Part shown: positions 21,401-24,663 of the stretch, in pieces | How the letters are laid out: every line of letters starts with the position of its first letter | How positions within the stretch are numbered: position 1 is the stretch's first letter | From: Clostridia bacterium | GTDB taxonomy: Bacteria > Bacillota > Clostridia > Christensenellales > Borkfalkiaceae | NCBI GenBank assembly: GCA_021203865.1 | Contig: JAJQAJ010000004.1 | Location: 1 to 33,831, forward strand | Reading direction: 5' to 3' | Length of the DNA: 33,831 nucleotides | Notes under the pieces: generated by a model | The model's database searches: none | The model's input: the letters and a program-made list of their open reading frames with translations, nothing else | What the model was told of the DNA's origin: nothing | Program-made: the position numbers and the translations under genes

Positions 21401-22633
21401 AAGGCTCTTGAAAAGTTGGGGGAGCTGGAGTATGACTTCATGGGCGACGCCGTCGACACCGCTGGCGAACTTTCAAGTGAAATTGAAAAGATAATAGACG
21501 AGGCTGAACTCGCGATAAGCAACGCGGCCCACGCGGAAATGTCGGACGCCGAGATAAATGACATCTATCAGGAGATAATTGAGCTTTTGGAAGAGCTCGG
21601 AATAGACGATGATGAAACGGTTGCGGGCGTCACGGAAGAGCTCCTAGACATATTGAATGATCTCGGAAAAGTGAGCGCGGACAGCGTCGAAGAGGTTGAG
21701 TCATTATTTTCGGGATTTGTCGAAAAGGCGAGAGAGGACCTTTACTCGAGCTTTGAAAAGAGCTATGCCTCAACTTCCGAAGGAAGCTTTGTTCAGGGCA
21801 CACTTTTCGCGGACGGAGGAAGTTTCAGCGGCACTGTCGAGCTTATCATAGAGGGTGTTGAGGACGGCGGATATTTCATGACGATGATAGAAAACTCATC
21901 TCTCATCTACATGGACGGAGTGATGGCCGAAGGCGATGTTTTCTCGCTCGTGGACGGCAGGGGAGTTGTCGCCGTGTTTGACATATATCTCTATGACCCG
22001 TACAGCGGCACGAGAGTGTACGTATACAACGGCACGTATTACATATCCATCGTCCTTCCGGAAGATGTCGCAAGTTTTGAAGGTTTGCAGGTCGTCTATG
22101 TCGGTGATGACGGCAGAGTCGAGGTTTACGACACCGTGGTTGATGCCGGCGTGCTTTATTTCTCTACATCGCATTTCTCCGAGTTCGTCATTTTGGGATT
22201 TGTGGAAGGCGATGTGATAGGCACTCCCTCGTCAGACGTGAACGGGGAAGGGGAGGATACTGACCTTCTGCCCGCGATAATCGCGCTGTCTGTCGTTGAC
22301 GGTGTGCTTCTCATCCTCATGATTGTACTTCTCATATTCTTCCTCAGAAGAAGAAACGGGTACAAAACCGTAAGATGCGCATCCGGTGTCGCCATTCTTT
22401 CCGCGCTTCTTGGTGTGACGCCTTCCGGCGGCGTGGCGATAGTCGTCGTTCTGGGCGTTGTCGCGCTCGCGCTTCTTGTCGCCGACATAATCTTCATAGT
22501 GGAGCTTGTGAAGGGACCGGGACTCATAACCTCAACCATAGAGGAGGGAGTTGTCACGGGAGACGAAACGGACACGGCGGGCATTTCGGCCGAAAGCCCT
22601 GATGAAACCTCGGATGGTGACAAAACCGTTTGA
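3437..22633 (+). CDS. Giant 6398-residue modular beta-helix surface protein
   Basis: One uninterrupted frame of 19.2 kb encodes a secreted, membrane-anchored protein. Residues 1-30 are a signal peptide (MKSLTRKIT, then a hydrophobic core). About 18 modules follow, each opening with a Y-(Y/F)-x-S-x-x-x-A header, a TVTLxxDV strand and a DLNGH strand. Modules 1-5 (about 51-3060) continue as right-handed parallel beta-helices with roughly 60 rungs of the MYGG..SGNTA..GGGVYV type. Modules 6-18 (about 3114-5900) are shorter and very acidic. A helical stretch (about 5939-6113), a beta-rich domain (about 6114-6260) and two membrane segments (6276-6303 and about 6332-6356) end the protein. No LPXTG signal, enzyme active site or autotransporter barrel was recognised. 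No convincing Shine-Dalgarno or own promoter is visible, so it may depend on the lipoprotein transcript. Rungs recall Chlamydia Pmp and pectate-lyase-like adhesins. A role in adhesion or glycan contact is inference. Confidence 0.93.
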   Translation: MKSLTRKITMILTSAVLISAVTAGTVLALVNGNEKITLAASGVGFDVGDAYFTSFDEAWAAGVSNSEGGDAIVLNEPVTLTEPLELKEGEYATIDLNGYTIDISAAGTLADVSGTLTLTDSSATEGIYTGSLSEGVHSYQYGYTTVYLASAEGLDDNVKYYYTSGAVTGGSSSDSGDCGAVHVEDGGVFSMWGGSIVGNKFYNSVVYVECGGEFSMSGGSVSGNTVTNFGAAYIEGEGSFTGGVMAHNANSGMGGAIYAASSSVVTIDGAVISTNTAKGGGGIYSDEATVYIKEGEVCFNSTTSTATAGSGGGMYQQYGVTYIYGGSIHDNTTASTGHGGGAIYCLGSSSKSAAVYMYGGDIYSNTVPENGGGLMLYRADFIMYDGSIRGNTANFGGAVYTANATPYATFTMYGGTVSNNTARCTGGASYCYGPTTMYGGTVSNNTAGDEGAGAFHVRKQPFAMHGGEIIGNSTAGTSSSMGGGAICSPDSSASIVIDGGLIDGNYSAGYGGALCLYGGTAHLSDVTITNNTAAKYGGGIYDKGTLYVSGGVYVRDNYVGSTRSNLFLDSSVRFSFSGALTEGAYLGIYLYSASQTLISASESGTSYYVGSLRYCHSDKLYESQYIGYGDGCLELKSLGSYVARVDMPSSDTSSFYTSLSSALDAAMTTSASSAGTAVLLTSQTLSSYTISDGGWYVVPASYYLTFDLNGYNLVLSSSVPRAFYVQGHLTITDSWEEYYLLGSSGTVGVSAYSSEGSYSTVYRMSDPDTKEVSYFRYTSGAITGASSGNASSSYYGAVAAGSGGVIEMYGGSIVSNSAYQGSGIYLSGATLNMYGGSLSGNANVALYAESSSTVNFYGGIIVKSTNSSDYASAMYMRSSNLYIGSSGGAGNPIVISDNEGYFGNIYARTQSTVTIDGGNFEFNSSADGAVLYLDSGTTGKISGGYFAFNTASESGGAVYVNSATLTMSGGEAYGNTAEGGDSTHSGGAVYVYGGTFIMTGGVLSGNTASGNLGCGGAVNVCGGTFDMKGGRIYGNAASSGGGVYLYDSAFFTMTGGEISGNTASSTNGEQGGGAVYVPKDATFVLSGDGRIYENSSRYGSAVIVNSATFVMEGGYIFANTGYASAVYVIYSSSVTMSGGVIYGNESSGSYPGGVIVGTYSSFEMTGGEIRDNSGYYGGVRVTGNASFEMSGGEISGNSARYTGGGVFVDSGASFTMTGGLISGNGSVSSGGGIYSKGELSISGGEISGNSSGIRGGGVYAGADVAMSGEVVIRGNTSEGSDGDDNLYLSAANIYVVLEGYISGNSYIGVSLHADTKTQISTAETGTDFYLTSCYYFHLDDTELAKNNFIKYKNGSYIEVVPFSDYPVKVEHADGGTESFDSMAEALDAAEDGSVVTLYRDFYWDDYDFGTYSWYEIEAGREITIDLNGNNIVLSSSSPRAFRVYGTLNLVDTSGYYEEYSGSENPGVYQNADGTFTTVFKVTDEETYETETYSYAEPVTYSYTSGAIYGGSNTTDSSQYYGAVCVAEGGTFNMYGGTIAQNTHARAGGVYVAGSASERAAFNMYGGSVSGNKASSFGAGIIVRYADTYLYGGIISSNSLNGSGKLYGGGVYVEAYGYLYTCEDSDYADWLSISHNSCYTGGGIYFEETDSSGEIAGGHIEFNHATLDAGGFYVQNDAYVTMSGGFIGGNWADSATGGVYVRSDFTMTGGTIYDNTIYNNKFGGGGFLVHNGATFYMYGGKIISNTAEGYGGGVVVYNNATFYMYGGEISANYATGNGGGVYVRSGAAYIEGGQIENNYAASLGGGIYINSGSVYMYDGYVAYNEAKSNGAGVYVASGTSFTFTDGYIYGNKNTGSTEGGGIYSYGTVVMTGGAVSYNETGRNGGGVYSRGDFTMTGGEISYNTANGTSFGGGGLVINYYSTFTMTGGEIIFNESASYAGGVYLGRASTFTMTGGEIRENTAVKGGGGVFSEDKWLNSGDGSLSYIVLSGKVVIRDNFAGGNESDVYLMDGQFITLAGELQKGSYVGVSLYNNLEGDGTQRQITNSESSTEYYLTSYRYFRLNDENLSSYTIAYSQSGRYVVILDVENLVAVIDYGDAYEYADSFSAAINKAVFDTESGAGTMVLVADVDMTAEFPEGYVVEEGTYLNIDLNGHRLVASGTDYSPFRVYGTMTLDDSTGYYAECDGNDEEGVYDNDDGTYTTIYRMSDTETGVTSRYSYTSGAITGSDSLTTLSNYNSYGTVAVRVGGKFTMYGGSIVLNTHPEGGGVAVIGDGNADAEFCMYGGSVSGNTANGSGASGGGIYSVFSTTYIYGGIVSSNYSATRGGGISVVNRSTFYIGATAESAAYVEQSPVVSDNAVGSYGGGGIYVSNSIGATYRLDVRIADCNIEYNTSESDGGGIFVYGKVSGVEGAFVAYNEAVNGGGFYIRKGEGSMEGGRFHSNVATSAGYGGGAVYVESDCVFEMSGVVADDNISYGHGGGIYVESGAEAHLEGCELSFNSAAGLGGGVYALGLLGVSGETVIFDNSASGLENNVLLPKNGYITLDGLLSGEAKIGVSFADNSQTQITEKESGTTRYLSAYRYFCLDEDADKYVVYYSTSRYVLKISADEISVMVEDSNGGISYYVTIEDAWEAALSSDLENVNTVVLMNDVVTGSELYVAKGEYLELDFNGHTLSEASHGHAILVEGYLKIFDSTEKYEFDIKHEGDAGVVDNGDGTFTTYYATIADMETGEKQWNSYTSGGMTGVDMADVTGAIHVKGAGVLDMCGGSIVLNASGTGIYMRSADNERPTFNMYGGSISANTVTQNAGAAVDAYGAHINIYSGIIASNEAWGESAAIINGDGSSNVYLGTDDEDILSNLKSSNPDAYAAGIAMTGNFVGSDGYQRLIYLSFSSKGFKMYDRVEMSYNVQDADERGFIQVSADSGNYYGGVIAWNVTGSEYGVIQYLNRSYFHGDFYLGHNVTRYGDPGNILIPSSGYELRVDEDFSGKMFVSNLLEAGESLKVTSYAVTSDILGHVLSDYGYCKIVDTYLYFNGEHESVTYILTYEDGEFYLGGVCDICGETVSRVLLTETEYNLKIELNEDGKAVAKVTSSDGGEICTLELEGGYLVTSSDSAMAWYPDIDGAVESLKDGDTLTILEYTNLYGSGLEISVPGVTVDIDGQTFVGSISLTGEGSSLNLSGGNLSGNVSVNGDVDLSGGYITGSVEIKGDDSSLSLGGGTIGGDVEATGAITIDLEGGVIEGGLTVKGGSSSVTVTDSSASDGFGSGRVDGLILVEEGSLTIEAGTYSAASGASQYFETENDDEKVAVVYVPEGGDKYTLTSYENVESYSEAKVELDGVTYYFESFEDAFAFVEAAGGGTITLCEDVSSDAVLDVSGDIVIDLNGRDLAVNFNLDVKGGYTESGLSLTVEDTSSDTEKGTLFGTITVTGENTSDKEADEGYGSYENSLSVSSDVFGTSLSVDLTGLTSENVAYGLTTNEEGNYIISKGHSHSYVNLEYTYNEDGSVTYVLVCDCGDVEGELYVGKVDGFIYDSVFGTVMVIVSEENGENSDSFFIDAVAMISYEDENGVTHTAFFESVEGALEYAETLFGENSKDITLTLMEDTEIDAVISSGELTINLNGYDIEGSITLDDAASVTIENTAAYTYNYDETTGADLGTSTELKSGKGGAIYIAITEESDESLEICGGYIEEEDLDYYSDYIGDMFVAVYENGRYTVMEESYAEEKAVAYIEDADGNRTYYMSLQDAADHASDGDTIYVTQNAAVAESETVHIFGKDITIDLNGGTLNADIVVESDASLTIKDTSDAGLLSGSVSGSGEISIESGSYTFDVGSFVADGKVAYGMSDETFGYTEEVIYKVVDKYGSEVAGAAAFVTYTGEDGSETTVYYDDVESAMAALKGGDTITLLGDCDGDLDFDVEGDVTLDLNGHTVSGAVLVGEDTSLTIKDSSAGRAGVGAEYHEGDGFVAGEVEISGSLTVEGGSYSEDVSEYVEEGSGYAEYVTTCGTECGNYIYTVMNEKEAAGKAAASVAYVTEDGLEHTVYFDDAAAAIEWADSLSADETSGTGDVIVTLYDDVSSAVEIKGDIVVDLNGHDVSGGVTVDEGASLTIKGHGNVGTIESSGDFTAEGGTYDSDVSGNVSEGKVILVHSGTDPIADTYEVLDERDARESAAASVTVTTYIDGEAVETTTYYDSVEKALEAIESAKDEGDTSEYTLTLWGDVETQDVAGDSLDLSGNFTFDMNGYDVETDIKIGAGSEITIDLNGGSLEGDLTVGEASETPASLTIEDSSADEGSAGTGKVNGNITVENESTVTANGGTYSENADMSGIGTGEDYVEVIMSDGSILVVSENIAENLAGAYTVEFEGDGDEVVGSKIYYESAADAVKAAAENGGNVVLLSDAEIEGTLTIYTDVTIDLNGHTLNADIVIEADKTGESQTTESGKGGSLKLTDSSADEGKEGLGALTGSVTVIGSGTPKTEDGGETYTNPYADTFIFTNGAAPGNGLNITLNLTGDSTSGLTYVFEDIEGDSGDTYYGINLEEGHEHLYEIEVWTKCDDGSVTLILKCSCGDVEIGVDENEISYTIGFDELTKTSNGDGTYTVEGTAVDIAGVEHYYEDTRDIVATVVCEGDTYFFDSLQSAIDFAESLEKEDVVITLEKDTDEDVTISGGVIIDLGGKTLSGNIEVSESGSLTIEGEGVVEADIEVSGSLDITGGEYEGKIEVSEGGSLTVSGDTIIESVLEIADGAEFVAMGGTYAPGNLDAVSAAIVDGYAGHVFEDGSVEVISGEEGAEGAVAMVESEDGTVIYYDSFDDVSENIKDGDTVTLLENVEDGESLDIIGAGVTVDLNGKEINGTLNVLGGDEGEASSVTITGDGFVDTVRVEDGSSLSIQGGTYDDWSTASGYIDEEDEDGEYVIFVNSDMTYTVMTREEAESLAEAKTSAAGEEGGYSGDIYFENVQDAVNYAESYAEDETPTVTLTGDTDGGITVTDGIELDLDGNTLNGDVYVESGAALSVTDSSEIGGDNGETEREGTGTITGRIYAASGTDEENETKVEVSGGTVEGGVSGGDYTSVDVSGGTVEGGVSVGENSSVEVTGGEVDGLISVGEESSVSITGGTLSDEENLVYLPDGDDENAYVGVVTGDGKYEVVKTADVDEFADAYVEKESGEKTYFENLEDAVRYAEESGGKVVLTGDVSLSDTLDIYGDVEIDLGGHNLDADIVIHADSYDENGDVDGYGDGGSLKISDSSAYDGDEFTGDGTGTLTGSVVVVGEGSVLGEGEGSASGEGGLYDDVFAMTDGVEPGQDLDIDLSGLGGEEDGYTFGYDEESGNFVVESDGHTHYYNILIWEYDEATGEMTLKFKCACGEYKKDGGVVVELEAEVTRTVSEDNTKVTYTYTAVDGEENEYSVSYTYDIVAMVAYTDEDGKECAEYFENAQDAVDFAAKCGGTVTLTEDVSGGEIYVSGESSVEIDLGGHTYEGSVFVEEGSSLTFTDSSDKGDGTVEAVITSDGDLTFDGVDVVLTGDMEVTGSGNLYISGDVTIDLGGSSMEATLKFEDDGGDNSSSLKVTGGEGSEFILTGDVELGSSKLEITGNVEFNLGGYDITASEDGDTSKYGEIVFSGNSSVSLDGGSISAPVTVEDDETGYSNVSIDVDGGKIDGEIKVEGNLTIDLDGGTVSSDIEVEENGSLIVVDSSSKNFGSLDGSTITVDAGGGLELHDESYDADKFSPEVTYDNCYVLVAAAEEDGTIYYEVISKYAHGENHGYDLGPTKVTLDAENSTLKITYTCLCGESVECVVELIYGENYTTSYEDVEDEDYKEVTVTYFVADYFTAPNGVMYPVMAEGSEVISCAKLYLADGDDAAGDYGTTYPDSSFTLDRVDANCALGGTDTYTLGDGGIIVVVETDVRHTGIARVEADWAEGYDVYFCEDCGMYFVGSETTPSGNGYASEESVKAAIESSESFAEDVKDAMSALEDFLISSGASEDGGYGAYEAFDKALEKLGELEYDFMGDAVDTAGELSSEIEKIIDEAELAISNAAHAEMSDAEINDIYQEIIELLEELGIDDDETVAGVTEELLDILNDLGKVSADSVEEVESLFSGFVEKAREDLYSSFEKSYASTSEGSFVQGTLFADGGSFSGTVELIIEGVEDGGYFMTMIENSSLIYMDGVMAEGDVFSLVDGRGVVAVFDIYLYDPYSGTRVYVYNGTYYISIVLPEDVASFEGLQVVYVGDDGRVEVYDTVVDAGVLYFSTSHFSEFVILGFVEGDVIGTPSSDVNGEGEDTDLLPAIIALSVVDGVLLILMIVLLIFFLRRRNGYKTVRCASGVAILSALLGVTPSGGVAIVVVLGVVALALLVADIIFIVELVKGPGLITSTIEEGVVTGDETDTAGISAESPDETSDGDKTV
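3581..12620 (+). repeat. Zone 1: five long beta-helix modules
   Basis: Module headers start near 3581, 5395, 7566, 9729 and 11293. Each module gives a DLNG cap, then a YSYTSGAITGG-like joint, then stacked rungs of about 20-30 residues, and closes with a block such as YLTSYRYFRL. Counting rungs by eye gives about 14, 18, 17, 10 and 3-5. Spacing of about 2.2, 2.2, 1.6 and 1.5 kb follows the rung number. Repeats are clear in protein but diverged in DNA. Confidence 0.85.
13895..13975 (+). other. His-x-His ... Cys-x-Cys-Gly motif, copy 1
   Basis: Residues H3487 and H3489 are followed 23 residues after the first His by C3510-x-C3512-G. The region ends module 7. The four ligands and the rarity of Cys elsewhere in the protein suggest metal binding; this is inferred. 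Confidence 0.5.
17048..17128 (+). other. His-x-His ... Cys-x-Cys-Gly motif, copy 2
   Basis: H4538 and H4540 are followed by C4561-x-C4563-G, with the same 23-residue spacing as copy 1. An extra Cys lies between them. It ends module 13. Confidence 0.5.
19430..19513 (+). other. His-x-His ... Cys-x-Cys-Gly motif, copy 3
   Basis: H5332 and H5334 are followed by C5356-x-C5358-G, 24 residues after the first His. It ends module 17. The preceding segment (DVFAMTDG... to VVESDGHTH) resembles the lead-in of copies 1 and 2, so a whole subdomain is repeated. Confidence 0.5.
20690..20785 (+). other. His ... Cys-x-Cys-Gly motif, copy 4 (variant)
   Basis: H5752 and H5756 precede C5780-x-C5782-G, 24 residues after the second His. 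The His pair is spaced by three residues instead of one. It lies at the end of the last module. Confidence 0.45.
21251..21775 (+). other. Helical stretch of the giant protein
   Basis: Residues about 5939-6113 lack the Gly/Ser/Thr strand pattern and are rich in Ala, Glu, Leu, Asp and Lys with heptad-like spacing (for example EIIELLEELGI). They probably form helices or a coiled coil linking the repeats to the membrane-proximal domain. Confidence 0.6.
22262..22510 (+). other. C-terminal membrane hairpin of the giant protein
   Basis: Residues 6276-6303 form a strongly hydrophobic segment, followed by RRRNGYKTVR. A second hydrophobic region spans 6315-6358, its last 25 residues being the best membrane span. 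The positive loop should be cytoplasmic, which places the acidic 40-residue tail outside. The anchor is thus a two-span hairpin, not a sortase signal. Confidence 0.75.
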
Positions 22634-22654
22634 AAATAGGGTTTGAAACATTTG

Positions 22655-22682
22655 AATCCCCGGCGCGTGAGTGCCGGGGATT
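22655..22682 (+). terminator. Intrinsic terminator after the giant gene
   Basis: AATCCCCGGC (22655-22664) pairs perfectly over 10 bases with GCCGGGGATT (22673-22682) across an 8-base loop, 22 bases after the stop codon. The T tract is short (ATTTATG) but position and stem strength fit a terminator. Confidence 0.75.
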
Positions 22683-22785
22683 TATGTGGGGTTCGGACTG
22701 ATTCAGTTTTGTTTGCAGTCCCGATTGTGGGGATGCGAATGAAGTGTGACTTTCGCGGTGTTGAACGTAAAGCGCACAAACGGGC

Positions 22786-22814
22786 TTGAAACAAAATTTT
22801 AAATATGATATCAT
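22786..22814 (+). promoter_or_regulatory. Promoter of the intact PF09820 ATPase gene
   Basis: TTGAAA (22786-22791), 17 bases, then TATCAT (22809-22814) with an extended -10 TG at 22806-22807. Transcription should start near 22821, giving a short leader. Confidence 0.75.
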
Positions 22815-22834
22815 TTAGGTATAAAAGATGACTT

Positions 22835-22840
22835 GGGAGG
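22835..22840 (+). promoter_or_regulatory. Ribosome binding site fixing the start at 22848
   Basis: GGGAGG lies 7 bases before the ATG at 22848. A TTG at 22833 is in frame but overlaps this site, so it is not the start. Confidence 0.85.
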
Positions 22841-22847
22841 CTGTTCT

Positions 22848-24542
22848 ATGGCTGTCAGCAAAAACGGAAAAAAATTTTCTACGGACAGTGAATTTGTCAA
22901 TGTTGTCTCGAATTGTTATTATGTTGACAAATCCCTTCTTATCAGAGATTTGATAGATGACTGCCACAATTATCGGACCATGCTTTTCACGCGTCCCAGA
23001 AGGTTCGGAAAATCTCTCAACCTTTCAATGATTCAGACTTTTTTTGAAAAAACGAACAAGGACAATTCCGTTTATTTCAAGGACCTTGACATATGGAAAT
23101 GCGGAAAAAAATACACGTCTGAGCAGGGCAGATACCCGGTCATTTATTTGGACCTGAAAGAAGTGGAGGAAGATTCCTTCGCTGACGCCATGGATAAAAT
23201 GAAGGATTTGCTGGCGGTAGAATTCCTGAGACATAAGGAGCTTAAAACAAGCAGACGTGTTGATAAAACACATGACAGGGACGTATACTTTAAAATCGCG
23301 AAAAAAACGGAGTCAATCGCAGAACTGAAGGGTTCGCTGCAGCTTCTGTCCAGAATGCTGTACGACCACCACAAAGTTAAGCCCATCATTTTGATAGACG
23401 AATATGACGTGCCGATTCGGCATGGATACGAAAAAGGTTATTATGACGATATCACAGGGTTTGTTAGAGCCTTCTTTTCCGCGGCGCTCAAGGGAAATAA
23501 TAATTTGAATTTCGCCGTCATTACGGGGGCGATGCGCATAGCCAAGGAGAGTATTTTCACAGGACTCAACAACCTCGTCGTGTATTCTATTCTGATGGAT
23601 GAGTACAGCCAGTACTTCGGCTTCACGAGGGGTGAGGTCAAAAAAATCCTGGATGACTTCGGGGCCCCGGAAAAAATGGACGAGATCTGTGAGTGGTATG
23701 ACGGATATCATTTTGGGAATACAGAAATGTTTAACCCATGGTCTGTGGCGAATTATGTCACATATAATTTTGCGCCGGACGCATACTGGGTTGACACGTC
23801 AGGAAACTCCGTGATACATGATCTTCTCAGAAATCCTTCCGACGCCGACAGAAGGATGCTGAGGGACCTCATGAATGATGTTCCCGTTTACGTCAAAATA
23901 AAGGAGAAGGTGTCTTACGGGGATCTCTATGAGGAAACGGATGAGGGGATCAACGGAAGCATCTACAGCGTGATGCTCGCGTCGGGGTACCTCACACCAG
24001 AAAACGATGCTGAGGGATTTCGATGTCTTGTCATTCCAAATAAAGAGATTAAAGAGATCTATGCCGACGAGATACTGTCGCGTTTCTGGGGCGGCAGAGG
24101 TCCGGATGTCGGAGAAGAGATAAAAAGAGCGTTCATCACGGGAAACGCGAAACTTCTGGAAAAAACACTCAAAGGGTATCTCGACGTGTCGGTGAGTTCC
24201 CTTGATCTCACCAGGGAGGACACGTATCATGCCTTCGTGGACGGTCTCAACGCCTCGGTGACGGCGGACTACAAAGTTCGCTCGGAAGAGGGGTCGGGAC
24301 TCGGAAGACTGGACATATCCTATGAACCGAGAAATTTATCCGGCAGATATCCCGGGGTCGTCCTGGAGATAGAGGTCGCCGCGAGTGAAAAGGATGTCGA
24401 CGCAGAGGTTAAAGAAGCTTTCATGCAGATGGAAGACATGCACTATGCCGCGAAGCTCAAAGACGCCGGGGTGAAACAAATTGACGAATACGCCGTGGTG
24501 TTCTTCGGGAAAGAGGTGAGAGTCGTCAAAAAACCGCAGTGA
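22848..24542 (+). CDS. AAA-ATPase-like (PF09820) protein with PD-(D/E)XK-like C-terminus (PF08011/DUF1703)
   Basis: This 564-residue protein is a full-length member of a large bacterial family of unknown role. The N-terminal ATPase region has the family P-loop variant RPRRFGKS (49-56) and Walker B LIDEYD (182-187). A family motif near 285-300 (WYDGYHFG...NPWSVANY) is present. The C-terminal nuclease-like domain shows RLD (D489) and VLEIEV (E507), but the position where relatives carry the catalytic Lys is Glu509, so nuclease activity is doubtful. The protein is probably cytoplasmic. It is monocistronic, with a promoter at 22786 and a terminator at 24599. A decayed paralogue follows directly and a smaller remnant lies at 1755. 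The ATPase call is strong; any defence, regulatory or mobile-element role would be a guess. Confidence 0.92.
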   Translation: MAVSKNGKKFSTDSEFVNVVSNCYYVDKSLLIRDLIDDCHNYRTMLFTRPRRFGKSLNLSMIQTFFEKTNKDNSVYFKDLDIWKCGKKYTSEQGRYPVIYLDLKEVEEDSFADAMDKMKDLLAVEFLRHKELKTSRRVDKTHDRDVYFKIAKKTESIAELKGSLQLLSRMLYDHHKVKPIILIDEYDVPIRHGYEKGYYDDITGFVRAFFSAALKGNNNLNFAVITGAMRIAKESIFTGLNNLVVYSILMDEYSQYFGFTRGEVKKILDDFGAPEKMDEICEWYDGYHFGNTEMFNPWSVANYVTYNFAPDAYWVDTSGNSVIHDLLRNPSDADRRMLRDLMNDVPVYVKIKEKVSYGDLYEETDEGINGSIYSVMLASGYLTPENDAEGFRCLVIPNKEIKEIYADEILSRFWGGRGPDVGEEIKRAFITGNAKLLEKTLKGYLDVSVSSLDLTREDTYHAFVDGLNASVTADYKVRSEEGSGLGRLDISYEPRNLSGRYPGVVLEIEVAASEKDVDAEVKEAFMQMEDMHYAAKLKDAGVKQIDEYAVVFFGKEVRVVKKPQ

Positions 24543-24598
24543 TGCAGACAAACCGGAGCCGTACTTTGCGTTCTGATTCAGATTTGGTTCTAAGTGTG

Positions 24599-24627
24599 AA
24601 AGAGACGTGTGAGGCACGTTTCTTTTT
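24599..24627 (+). terminator. Intrinsic terminator after the intact ATPase gene
   Basis: AAAGAGACGTG (24599-24609) pairs with CACGTTTCTTT (24615-24625) across a 5-base loop with one G-U pair, and the T run continues to 24627. It begins 57 bases after the stop codon. Confidence 0.75.
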
Positions 24628-24663
24628 ATGATTTGTCGGGTACGTGCAATGTGTCTGTAAAGA

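Noticed and set aside
3437..22633. Chlamydia-type Pmp autotransporter
   Set aside because: GGA(I/V)-like rungs are similar, but no C-terminal beta-barrel exists; the protein ends in two membrane helices, and the genome looks Gram-positive.
22833..22847. TTG start for the intact PF09820 gene
   Set aside because: It overlaps the GGGAGG binding site that serves the ATG at 22848, and the decayed copy's relatives begin at the equivalent ATG.
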